Positions 8,059 through 16,212 of a DNA stretch of 64,000 bases are shown here, piece after piece. Origin of the DNA: Stakelama portus (GTDB taxonomy: Bacteria; Pseudomonadota; Alphaproteobacteria; Sphingomonadales; Sphingomonadaceae); contig NZ_QFZL01000005.1 of NCBI RefSeq assembly GCF_003171655.1, positions 62,001 to 126,000 on the forward strand, given 5' to 3'. The stretch's first letter is position 1. Each line of letters opens with the position of its first letter. The position numbers and the translations under genes were made by a program. The notes below the pieces were generated by a model. That model ran no database searches and was not told the DNA's origin. It saw only the letters and a list, made by a program, of their open reading frames with translations.

Positions 8059-8906
8059 TGCATCTCCTCGCCGCCCGAGACATTCATTGCCTCGCCGGTG
8101 ATGTAGCGCGCCTGCCCCGAACACAGGAACGCGCAGGCATTGGCAGTGTCGGACGGCTCGCCAACGCGGCCCAGCGGGATGCGGCTGCGCATCGCGGCGA
8201 GATATTCCTCGACCGTCTGGCCGCGCGCCTTGGCCATATATTCATTCTGCCAGCTGCCCAGACCGGTGGTGACATGGTTGGGGCACACCGCGTTGACGGT
8301 GATCTGCTCGGGCCCCAATTCGATCGCGGCGGAGCGGGTCAGGCCGACAATGCCGTGCTTCGATGCGATATAGGAGGATGTCAGCGCCGAACCCGATTTC
8401 GACCCGCGGCTGCCGATCGAAACGATGCGGCCACGGCCCCATCCTTCCTGAATTTCCTGCTTCAGCATCTGGCGGACCGAATGCTTCATCGCGAAAAATG
8501 CGCCGCGCAGATTCACGTTGAGCACCGTGTCCCACATTTCCTGCGTCGCATCGACCAGCGGCCCGAACAGATAGCCGACTCCGGCATTGTTCACGAGGAT
8601 GTCGAGCTTGCCATAGGTTTCGACGGCGTGCGCGACCATCGCCGCCACCTGCGCCTCTTCGCGCATATCGGCCTGAAAGGTCGAGACATGCGGGTTGATC
8701 GCGCGCAATTCCTCGGCAACCGCCGCCATTTCCTCGCTCGCGCCGACGCCATGCGCGGGCGCCATATCGCCCTTGGTCTCCCCCAGATCATGGAGGACGA
8801 GCTTCACGCCATCCTCCGCCAGCTTGCGCGCAATCGCTTCGCCCAGCCCCTTGCGGCGGCCCGCGCCGGTGACGATGGCGACCTTGCCTTCCAGATCGGG
8901 ATACAT
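8055..8906 (-). CDS. Short-chain dehydrogenase/reductase
   Basis: 283 residues, classical SDR: nucleotide motif TGAGRRKGLG near residue 12, NNAG near residue 102, catalytic Ser in SIGSRGSK and the YIASK tyrosine-lysine pair. It will oxidise or reduce a carbonyl/alcohol with NAD(P). The ATG at 8906 has AAGGAG 7 bases upstream; the longer reading frame to 8984 overlaps the gene before and is rejected. It follows the flavoenzyme gene by 11 bases and is translationally linked to the MFS gene. Confidence 0.9.
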   Translation of the reverse strand: MYPDLEGKVAIVTGAGRRKGLGEAIARKLAEDGVKLVLHDLGETKGDMAPAHGVGASEEMAAVAEELRAINPHVSTFQADMREEAQVAAMVAHAVETYGKLDILVNNAGVGYLFGPLVDATQEMWDTVLNVNLRGAFFAMKHSVRQMLKQEIQEGWGRGRIVSIGSRGSKSGSALTSSYIASKHGIVGLTRSAAIELGPEQITVNAVCPNHVTTGLGSWQNEYMAKARGQTVEEYLAAMRSRIPLGRVGEPSDTANACAFLCSGQARYITGEAMNVSGGEEMH

Positions 8907-8917
8907 GGTGTAGCTCC

Positions 8918-10897
8918 TTAAATGTCCATCGCCGCGCGATAGCCTTCGCTCGTCGCCGACAAAGTGATGCGCGGTGCCTTGCAATCGCCGACCAGCCGCA
9001 CGTCGATTCCTGCCGCGCGCAACGGTGCGGCAAGGCCATCGTCGGGAATGCGCGGCGTGGCAAAAGTGAGGAAAGACACGCCGGTCAGCGTTTCCTGGGC
9101 ACCGCTGAAGATATTGGCATAGGCGATCTCGCCGTCCTCGATCCGGGGCGCGGGCAGCGGGCGTACCGAGGTGAGGATGCGCGCGCCCTTGCTGTAGAGC
9201 CGCTGGTACACGCCCTGCCGCACGATCAGCGATTCGTCGCTGGCGATGCGTTCGCGCGGGGTCAGGATCGTTACCTGCTCGAACCGGGTCATCAGAAACT
9301 CGGCGGCGTCATAAGTGAAGGCGCTGTGATCCTCGTCCCAGATCACCGCCATGCCTTCCATCTGCGTCGCATAGGGGCGCAGCATCACTGCCGCCGCGCG
9401 AATATCGGGCACCAGCCCTTCCTCGCGCCATTCCTTCGGCAGGAAATCCGGCCAGGACGGAGTCGATCCGGTGGCGAGAATGACCTGGTCGGGCGCCAGC
9501 GCGATGATGTCGTCCACCTCGGCCCGCTGCCCCAGATGCAGCGTCACGCCGTGGCGCGCGGCAGCAAGCGCCTGATAGTCATATATGCTGCTCAGCCCTT
9601 CGCCACCGGGCAGATCGGCATGGACACGCGTCTTGCCGCCCGCTTCGTCCGATGCGCCGAAGATATGGACATCATGCCCGCGCGCGGCGGCGACCCAGGC
9701 CGCTTCCATTCCGGCAATGCCCGCGCCGACCACCACCACGCGCTTGCGCACCGAAGCGGGCGGCGGCGTCCAGTCGGCCTCGTCGGGCGCACCCACGCGC
9801 GGATTATTGTCGCAGAGCAGACCCCGGCCCGACGTGATCATGCTCCAGCAGCTGTTGCACGACACGCAATAGCGTATCTCCGCCTCGCGCCCCTCGCGCG
9901 CCTTGTTCGGCCAGGCGGGATCGGTGACCAGCGGGCGGGCGAGCATGATCAGATCGGCCTTGCGCTCACGGATCAGCCGCTCGCCTTCATTGGGATCGGT
10001 GATCAGCCCCAGCGCGCCGAGCGGCACACCCGGTGCGCCTGCGCGCCCGAGTGCTTCGATCGTGTCGACATAGGGCAGGCGCGGCCCGTGATTGTCGGGC
10101 AGGTGCCTGTAGAGCGTGTCCGAATGGCTGCCCCAGCAATAGGTGAGATAATCCATATCGCCGGTCGCGTGCAGCGCCCCGGTAATCGCCTCGGCTTCGG
10201 TCAGGTCGATCCCGTCGGGCATGCCGTCTTCGGCGGGCAGCTTCAGCCCGATCAGGAATTCCTTGCCGCATTCGGCGCGAATGCCCGCCATCAGCTCGCG
10301 CAGCAGCCGCGTGCGCCCGTTCAGGTCGCCGCCATAGGCGTCGTCGCGATGGTTCGACCGGCGCGACAGGAACTGGTGGAAGATATGGCCGTGCCCCGCC
10401 GAAATCTCGACACCGGAAAATCCGCCGGCGGCAAGCAGGCCGCACGAGCGGACGAATTCGTCGATCATCCGCTTCACGGCGTCCGTTTCGAGCGCGTGCG
10501 GGACCGTCCAGCTCAGATCGTCGGCAAGCGCGCTGGCGCCGCGCGCATCGAGATTGCGGAACCCCGCACGAAAACCGCGGCCATTGTCCTGGATCTGGCC
10601 GAGCATATGCCCGCCCTCGCTGCGAACCGCCTCCGCCCAGCGCGGCAGCATGTCGGCATTGATCCCCGAAAGCACGGCAGGTCGTGTCGGGATATTCTGC
10701 CAGTGCAGCATCCCCATCGGCTCGCTGACCAGCAAAGACGCGCCGCCGCGCGCGCGATTGGCATAATAGGAAATCAGCCGGTCGGTGACCCGGCCCTTGT
10801 CGGCATAATGCGTCGATGTCGACGCATGGACAATGCGGTTGGGGAGCGTCAGCCCCCCAACACGCACCGGGGAGAAAAGATTCGGATAGGCAGTCAC
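8918..10897 (-). CDS. Fe-S flavoenzyme of the 2,4-dienoyl-CoA reductase/TMADH family
   Basis: 659 residues. An old-yellow-enzyme FMN barrel (PNRIVHAS ... GHGHIFHQFLSRRSNHRDD, residues about 1-350) is followed by a 4Fe-4S cysteine set C-x2-C-x2-C-x11-C (YCVSCNSCW ... LLCDNNP), spaced as in trimethylamine dehydrogenase, then FAD/NAD(P) modules (VVVVGAGIAGMEAAW). Such enzymes reduce C=C bonds of enoyl or aromatic intermediates or demethylate amines. The GTG start lies 2 bases after the stop of the small coiled-coil gene; an upstream extension to 11251 would read through that gene and is rejected. Confidence 0.88.
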   Translation of the reverse strand: MTAYPNLFSPVRVGGLTLPNRIVHASTSTHYADKGRVTDRLISYYANRARGGASLLVSEPMGMLHWQNIPTRPAVLSGINADMLPRWAEAVRSEGGHMLGQIQDNGRGFRAGFRNLDARGASALADDLSWTVPHALETDAVKRMIDEFVRSCGLLAAGGFSGVEISAGHGHIFHQFLSRRSNHRDDAYGGDLNGRTRLLRELMAGIRAECGKEFLIGLKLPAEDGMPDGIDLTEAEAITGALHATGDMDYLTYCWGSHSDTLYRHLPDNHGPRLPYVDTIEALGRAGAPGVPLGALGLITDPNEGERLIRERKADLIMLARPLVTDPAWPNKAREGREAEIRYCVSCNSCWSMITSGRGLLCDNNPRVGAPDEADWTPPPASVRKRVVVVGAGIAGMEAAWVAAARGHDVHIFGASDEAGGKTRVHADLPGGEGLSSIYDYQALAAARHGVTLHLGQRAEVDDIIALAPDQVILATGSTPSWPDFLPKEWREEGLVPDIRAAAVMLRPYATQMEGMAVIWDEDHSAFTYDAAEFLMTRFEQVTILTPRERIASDESLIVRQGVYQRLYSKGARILTSVRPLPAPRIEDGEIAYANIFSGAQETLTGVSFLTFATPRIPDDGLAAPLRAAGIDVRLVGDCKAPRITLSATSEGYRAAMDI

Positions 10898-10899
10898 AC

Positions 10900-11193
10900 T
10901 TAATGCGGTTCGTGCGCGCGCAGCACCCGGCGAATGAATTGCTGGGTCCATTCGGAACGCTCGGCCTCGGTCGATGCGCCGGGCTTGTACGCCTCGATCT
11001 CGTCGCGGCTGACGCTGCCCTTTTCGTCGAGCAGCCGCTCGATCGTATCGACACGCTCGCGCAGTGCCGCCGTTTCGGCCATCAGTTCGAGCAGGAACGT
11101 CATCATCTGGTCGACGGCGGGATCTTCGTAAAACTGCGATCGCTTGCCCTTGGCCGCACGCGGCAGTTTCACTGTGTCTTTCGATTCCGTCAT
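10900..11193 (-). CDS. Small coiled-coil protein, companion of the Fe-S flavoenzyme
   Basis: 97 residues, highly charged and helical (MMTFLLELMAETAALRE, RVDTIERLLDEKG). It has no known domain and resembles the 109-residue protein at 2993-3322. Here it is coupled to a flavoenzyme rather than a methyltransferase, with only two bases between its TAA and the next GTG. The ATG at 11193 is chosen over 11241 because the latter would lie inside the terminator-like hairpin. Confidence 0.68.
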   Translation of the reverse strand: MTESKDTVKLPRAAKGKRSQFYEDPAVDQMMTFLLELMAETAALRERVDTIERLLDEKGSVSRDEIEAYKPGASTEAERSEWTQQFIRRVLRAHEPH

Positions 11194-11221
11194 TGCCGAA
11201 CCCTGTTTTCCTGCAAGTCGC

Positions 11222-11262
11222 AATAAAATGGGGCGGAGCATCCGAAGACACTCCGCCCCATT
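11222..11262 (-). terminator. Hairpin between TonB receptor and flavoenzyme unit
   Basis: An 11-bp perfect stem (ATGGGGCGGAG / CTCCGCCCCAT) with a 12-base loop, followed on the minus strand by TTTATT. It comes 12 bases after the receptor stop. As the next gene starts only 28 bases further and no separate promoter is visible, it may be a partial terminator that lowers expression of the cytoplasmic enzymes relative to the receptor. Confidence 0.75.
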
Positions 11263-11274
11263 CGGATTACATCA

Positions 11275-13596
11275 TCAGAAGTCGAACCGTCCACGCAGCA
11301 TCCAGGTGCCCGGAGCATTGAGGTACGGATAGATCAGGTACGATGTACGATATACTTCGTCGAAACAGTTGCTGCATTCGAGCGTCAGCGACACGTTCGA
11401 CGGCATCTTCAGCGTCAGACCGGCGTTGAAGATGCTGTAGCCTTCCTGGAAACCACGCGGATCGTTCGAGGTCGAAACCCAGGTGTCCGACGTGTAGCGC
11501 CACGCCACCGACGGAGTGAGCGTATATCCGCCGCCCATTTCGGCAGTGTAGTTGCCGCCCAGAGTCGACGTGAAGTCGGGCGCACGCGTCGGCTCCGCGA
11601 TCCGGCCGTCGGGCGTGACGATGCTGTTGTTACAGCGGGCAGCCACGCCGTTCAGGCAATCTTCCTGCTGGTCGATCGTACCGGCATTGATGTTCTTGTA
11701 CGTCGCATGCTGGAGACCAGCCGACCAGTACAGGTTCAGATTGCGGATCGGCGATGCCGAGACTTCGATTTCCAGACCATAGTTTTCAAGATCGGCGACG
11801 TTGCGCGTCAGATAGGTGATCGTGCCCGTCGTCGGATCGAGACCGCCGCCCGGAAGCTGCTGATCATAATCCATGAAGTAGAAGCCGGTCAGATTGACCC
11901 GCAGCGCGCGATCGAACCATTCCGAACGCAGGCCTGCTTCATAGGACCAGATGGTTTCCTGCGTGAACGCCTGAGCACCGGTGGCGTAATAGGCACGCGC
12001 GTTCCAGCCGCCAGCCTTGAACCCGCGGGTTGCCGAGGCATAGACGTTGATGTCGGGCGTGATCTTGTACTGAAGCGCGAAACGCGGCGTCCATTCCTTG
12101 GACTTGAGCTCGACCGGGATACCGGCGTCGATCAGGTCCTGGGTGCTGAACGGCACATAGAGCGCATTGCCGGCGGGAAGCGGGCTGTCGTTCGGCTTGA
12201 ACCGGATGTCCTTGGTTTCGTCGGTATAGCGGATACCGGCGGTGAAGGTCAGTTCCGGCGTCAGGTGGAAATCGCCCTGCGCGTAACCGGCATAGTCTTC
12301 GATGTCGTTATAGACCGTGCGATCGGCGCTGCGCGTGGCATTGGCCACACCCGAAAGCGGCAGCACGGTATTGGCGAAGTTCGATTCGTTGGTTTCGCGG
12401 AAATAATAAACGCCCGCGACATAATCGACGAAGCCGCCGAACGCCGAACCCGACACCTTGATTTCCTGGCTGAACTGCTTGTGCCAGCTGTCATTGGCGA
12501 GCGGCGTCGAGAAACCGCGCGACGACGAGACGTAATCGATGCCGTCGAGCACCAGCGACGAACTGCTGACACCAGCAAAGCTGTCCGTCAGATATTCCTG
12601 ATACAGGTGACGATAGCCGGTGATGAAGTTGATCGTGGCATTGTCGCCCAGACCGACCGTGAAATTCGACGTCACGGCATAGGATTCCGCAGTGTTGCCG
12701 AGCATGTTGTCGGCGAGCTGCGGGTTGACCATGTCCGAACCGATCGGGGTATCGGTGCGCAGCGGCGTGAAGCTGATGCGGCGATCATTTTCGGCGTCGT
12801 AGAAATTGGGCAGGTTGTTCGCCGACGAATTGACATATTCGCCGGTGAGATCCCAGGTCACGTCCGGGCTGAGATAGGCGCGGATATCGCCACGGAAGCC
12901 ATAGCTTTCCTCGCCATTCAGCTTTTGGCCGGTCGTCAGATCGTCGACATAGCCGTCGGCCGAAACATAATAGGCCGAGAATTTGGTCAGCAGGCTCGAG
13001 CTGACCGGCAGATCGACCGAGCCGCGCAGCTGCACGCGGTTGTACCGGCCATAGCCGCCCTCGACAAAGCCGCCGACTTCATCGCGGGGCTTGCGCATCA
13101 CGACGTTGATCGCGCCGCCGGTCGTGTTCTTGCCGAACAACGTACCCTGCGGGCCGCGCAGCACTTCGATACGCTCGACGTCGAAGAACGAGAAGTTATT
13201 CGCACCCTGACGCGCGATATAGACGTCGTCGACATAGGTGCCGATCGGCGGATCGAAGGTCGCGATCGATTCGGTGTTCGACAGGCCGCGCATCGAATAG
13301 GCGTTGGCGGTGCCGACCGACGTGTTGTTGTGGCCGATCAGGTTGGGAACATAGTTCACCAGATCCAGCGTGTTGCTGATCTGCCGCTCGGCAAGATCTT
13401 CGGCGCTGAACGCGGAAACCGCGATCGGAACATCCTGCAGCCGCTCTTCGCGCCGCTGCGCAGTGACGACGATTTCGCCCGAAGCGGTCGTGTCCTGCGA
13501 CTGCGAAGTGTCACGGGCAGTCTGTGCGTGGGCCGAGGCGCTCGAAAGGAGCACGGCACCCACGAAAAAGGCTAACTGGGATTTACGCTGGATCAT
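11275..13596 (-). CDS. TonB-dependent outer-membrane receptor 1
   Basis: 773 residues. A signal peptide (MIQRKSQLAFFVGAVLLSS ... AHA) is followed by a TonB-box-like region EIVVTAQRREERLQDVPIAVS, the plug domain (VERIEVLRGPQGTLFGKNTTGG) and a 22-strand barrel ending in a C-terminal phenylalanine (WMLRGRFDF). This is the sphingomonad-type receptor for siderophores or, often, aromatic/oligosaccharide substrates. ATG at 13596 has GGGGGAG upstream; the longer frame to 13680 is rejected. Operator-like site D lies about 90 bases upstream, so uptake is probably controlled with the catabolic genes. Confidence 0.93.
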   Translation of the reverse strand: MIQRKSQLAFFVGAVLLSSASAHAQTARDTSQSQDTTASGEIVVTAQRREERLQDVPIAVSAFSAEDLAERQISNTLDLVNYVPNLIGHNNTSVGTANAYSMRGLSNTESIATFDPPIGTYVDDVYIARQGANNFSFFDVERIEVLRGPQGTLFGKNTTGGAINVVMRKPRDEVGGFVEGGYGRYNRVQLRGSVDLPVSSSLLTKFSAYYVSADGYVDDLTTGQKLNGEESYGFRGDIRAYLSPDVTWDLTGEYVNSSANNLPNFYDAENDRRISFTPLRTDTPIGSDMVNPQLADNMLGNTAESYAVTSNFTVGLGDNATINFITGYRHLYQEYLTDSFAGVSSSSLVLDGIDYVSSSRGFSTPLANDSWHKQFSQEIKVSGSAFGGFVDYVAGVYYFRETNESNFANTVLPLSGVANATRSADRTVYNDIEDYAGYAQGDFHLTPELTFTAGIRYTDETKDIRFKPNDSPLPAGNALYVPFSTQDLIDAGIPVELKSKEWTPRFALQYKITPDINVYASATRGFKAGGWNARAYYATGAQAFTQETIWSYEAGLRSEWFDRALRVNLTGFYFMDYDQQLPGGGLDPTTGTITYLTRNVADLENYGLEIEVSASPIRNLNLYWSAGLQHATYKNINAGTIDQQEDCLNGVAARCNNSIVTPDGRIAEPTRAPDFTSTLGGNYTAEMGGGYTLTPSVAWRYTSDTWVSTSNDPRGFQEGYSIFNAGLTLKMPSNVSLTLECSNCFDEVYRTSYLIYPYLNAPGTWMLRGRFDF

Positions 13597-13684
13597 GTTG
13601 CTCCCCCTTTCTCTGGAGTTCAGTTTCCTGCGGAATGTGCAACGGTTTTCCCCGCGTACGACCCGGGGGTTCGCTGTCATTTAT

Positions 13685-13704
13685 TTGTTATATGTTTATA
13701 TCAT
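13685..13704. promoter_or_regulatory. Operator-like site D, upstream of TonB receptor 1
   Basis: TTGTTATATGTTTATATCAT, matching site B at 16 of 20 positions. It lies in an AT-rich stretch between the hydrolase stop (13781) and the receptor start (13596), about where the receptor promoter should be. Confidence 0.62.
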
Positions 13705-13780
13705 TATCGGCCGCTGTCCATAGTCTTTTGCGGCCGCGTCGACTTTGAAGGGAAATTTATTCCCATTCGAAAACAGCGCC

Positions 13781-14635
13781 TTACGATTCACTATCGGCAA
13801 TGGTCGCAGAGTGTGCCGTTTTGGCCACACCATCCAAAAACCTCTCGACCGGCACCCACCATTCGGCGATTCGGTCGAGCACCATTCCCGGTCCGCCGGG
13901 CAGTTCGGCATAGGCCCAGTCGGGCCGTGCTTCGCGCAGCCGCGCGGCGGAAGGAAACACTGCGTCGGTGCGGCTGCCGATGATCAGAGTCGGCACCGAA
14001 ATACGCGGCACATCGGCTTGGAAATCGAACAGCGGAATGACCGAATGGCCATGTTCCTTCCACGGACCGTGGAGGAAATAGGTGATCACCGAAATATGGA
14101 CGGTCTCGTCGCTCCAGTCCTTGTCGCCGACGCGGCGAACCCAGTTCCAGCGCTCGGCGATATGGCTGCCGTCGGGGGCGATTTCCTGATTGTCGGGAAA
14201 GCGGCCGATCCGTGCGGCACGGTCTTCGGCCGACATGAACGGCGCGTTGTCGAGGATCAGCGCACGCACCAGATCGGGGCGATCGGCGGCCAGCCGCCCG
14301 GCGGCAAGCCCGCCGCCACGATGGCCGAGCACCACTGCTGGCGCCAGCCCGAGCGCATCGATCAGCGCACCGGTCGCCGCCGCATAGGCCTCGATCGACG
14401 GAGCGGCGGGCGGATCGGACATGCCGTGCCCCGGCAGGTCGATCGCCACCGCGCGATAGCCGGCCTGCGCGATCAGCGGCATGGCATGGCGGAACTGGAT
14501 CGACGACCAGGGCGCCTGATGCACCAGCACCACCGCCGGCCCTTCGCCCATGCTGCGATAATGAAGCTGGCCGTCCGGCCCGTCGACATAACCGCGGCGT
14601 TCGCCCGGCAAGGCAGTAAGGATCGGCAGCGTCAT
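13781..14635 (-). CDS. Alpha/beta-hydrolase-fold protein 1, nucleophile and His replaced
   Basis: 284 residues with the alpha/beta-hydrolase core (AVVLVHQAPWSS, AIDLPGHGMSDPP). At the nucleophile elbow the usual G-x-S-x-G reads GHRGGG with Arg106 in place of Ser, and near the C-terminus the expected catalytic His is missing (LPGGPGMVLDRI). An acidic residue remains in IIGSRTDAVFP. It therefore cannot use the normal Ser-His-Asp mechanism. It overlaps the FAD enzyme gene by 4 bases (ATGA). A paralogue is at 16213. It may have a ligand-binding or non-hydrolytic role, or use a different mechanism. Confidence 0.82.
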   Translation of the reverse strand: MTLPILTALPGERRGYVDGPDGQLHYRSMGEGPAVVLVHQAPWSSIQFRHAMPLIAQAGYRAVAIDLPGHGMSDPPAAPSIEAYAAATGALIDALGLAPAVVLGHRGGGLAAGRLAADRPDLVRALILDNAPFMSAEDRAARIGRFPDNQEIAPDGSHIAERWNWVRRVGDKDWSDETVHISVITYFLHGPWKEHGHSVIPLFDFQADVPRISVPTLIIGSRTDAVFPSAARLREARPDWAYAELPGGPGMVLDRIAEWWVPVERFLDGVAKTAHSATIADSES

Positions 14636-16092
14636 ACGGCTTCCTTCAGGGGTATCATATGTGCGCCCAGCAGGCGGCCGAACGTCATTGCCGGCGTCAC
14701 CATCATGCCGCCGCACGCGGCCTTGCCCATGGTCTGGCTCGATCCGAGCACTTCACCGGCGGCATAGAGATTGGAGATCGGCGTGCCGTCGCGGCGGATC
14801 ACGCGCAGCATGTCGTCGACCGCAAGGCCCACCGCGCTGGAAATCGCGCTCGCCTGCATGCGGATCGCATAATAAGGCGGTCTGGCGATCGCCAGCGGCG
14901 CATGTTTGCGCCCGAAAAAATCATTGCCGGTCAGCACGCCATAGTTGAACCCGGCGATCGAGGTTTCGAGACCCGCCGCATCGATCCCGGCTTGCTCTGC
15001 CAGCGCTTCCACGCTGTCCGCGCGGATGAAGGCGGGGCCGCCACGATCGAAGGCCGCGACCATCTCCGCATGCGTCCAGCCGACGACGATCGGTGGGGCG
15101 GCGTTGAAAATCGCATCGTCGAACACGACCCAATATCGATAATGCGGCTGGAACAGCAGCGCCATTTCGCGTGCGTCGACGCTTTCCACATCCTCGCGGA
15201 CGAACCGGCACCCCTTGTTGTTGACATAGATTTCCCACGGCTTGCGCCGCTCGGGGAAATGCTCGATCCGGCCCGCCATCCGCGCGGGAAAATCGTCGGT
15301 GTCGAACAGCGTGCCGAAATTGACGAAGATATTTTCCGCACCGCGGGCATAGCCGCCGACCGCTTCGCCAAGCATCAGCCCGGCCCCGCGCGACCATCGA
15401 TATGGCCCGGCATTATATTGCGGATATCCGTTCAGCCGCTCGAACATTTCCGGATTGGCGGCATATCCGCCGCAGGTCAGCAGCACCGCCCCGGCATCGA
15501 TCCGTTGCGACACGCCGTCCGCGCGGCGCGCGATCAGGCCGGTGACCGCGCCGCTATCGTCGGTCGTCAGCTCGGTGACTTCGTGGCGCAGCGCAACCGT
15601 CATGCGCCCTTCGGCCACCAGTTTCTCAACGATCGGCAGCAGCACGTCCTTGACGCTGATGCCGCCTTCGGCACCCCAATAATAGCGCGGCTGAAGATAG
15701 GGTTCGTGGCCGAATCCCTTGACCGGATGTTCGGGCAGCGGCTCGAACCCTTCGTCCATCAGCCAGTCGAACGTGTCGGCGGCATGATCCACTGCCAGCC
15801 GGACGAGCCCCGGATTGGCCGTGCCGCGGCTGATCCGCATCACGTCCTCATAATGCTGTTCGGGGCTGTCCTCGATACCGCGTTCACGCTGCAGCCGGGT
15901 GCCCGCCGCGCTCATCTGCCCGGTCGCGACCCAGAGCGATCCGCCAAGCTGATCGGCATGGTCGAGCACGAGCACGCGGGCACCGCGCCGCGCGGCAAAG
16001 ATCGCCGCAGGCAGTCCGGCCGATCCCCCGCCGACAATGGCAAGATCCCAGTGCCCGGACAGGTCGGGGGCGGTCGATCCGCCGGGGGTCAT
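14632..16092 (-). CDS. FAD-dependent dehydrogenase, fumarate reductase/ketosteroid dehydrogenase type
   Basis: 486 residues, FAD_binding_2 fold: dinucleotide motif LAIVGGGSAGLPAAI at the N-terminus, LLTCGGYAAN in the middle and a C-terminal GEVLGSSQTMGKAACGGMMVTPAMTFGR flavin loop (quoted in overlapping parts here). The family desaturates steroid or cyclic ketones, reduces fumarate-like double bonds, or oxidises urocanate. ATG at 16092 is preferred; GTG at 16116 and TTG at 16119 are in frame. It is first in a two-gene unit with alpha/beta-hydrolase protein 1, with operator-like site E 38 bases upstream. Confidence 0.85.
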   Translation of the reverse strand: MTPGGSTAPDLSGHWDLAIVGGGSAGLPAAIFAARRGARVLVLDHADQLGGSLWVATGQMSAAGTRLQRERGIEDSPEQHYEDVMRISRGTANPGLVRLAVDHAADTFDWLMDEGFEPLPEHPVKGFGHEPYLQPRYYWGAEGGISVKDVLLPIVEKLVAEGRMTVALRHEVTELTTDDSGAVTGLIARRADGVSQRIDAGAVLLTCGGYAANPEMFERLNGYPQYNAGPYRWSRGAGLMLGEAVGGYARGAENIFVNFGTLFDTDDFPARMAGRIEHFPERRKPWEIYVNNKGCRFVREDVESVDAREMALLFQPHYRYWVVFDDAIFNAAPPIVVGWTHAEMVAAFDRGGPAFIRADSVEALAEQAGIDAAGLETSIAGFNYGVLTGNDFFGRKHAPLAIARPPYYAIRMQASAISSAVGLAVDDMLRVIRRDGTPISNLYAAGEVLGSSQTMGKAACGGMMVTPAMTFGRLLGAHMIPLKEAV

Positions 16093-16129
16093 ATCGCTGC
16101 TCGAAACATCTTGCACCAATTCGCGTCAA

Positions 16130-16149
16130 ATGTTCTATTTTTATATCAA
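16130..16149. promoter_or_regulatory. Operator-like site E, between FAD enzyme and exported hydrolase
   Basis: ATGTTCTATTTTTATATCAA, matching the consensus TTGTTNTATATYTAKANCAA at 17 or 18 positions. It sits in the 120-base divergent promoter region and could control both directions. Confidence 0.6.
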
Positions 16150-16212
16150 ATCAGGCATTGCCGATGAAATCAAGCGCGTTCCCGATCCATTTTAGACAAG
16201 AAGGGTAATTCG

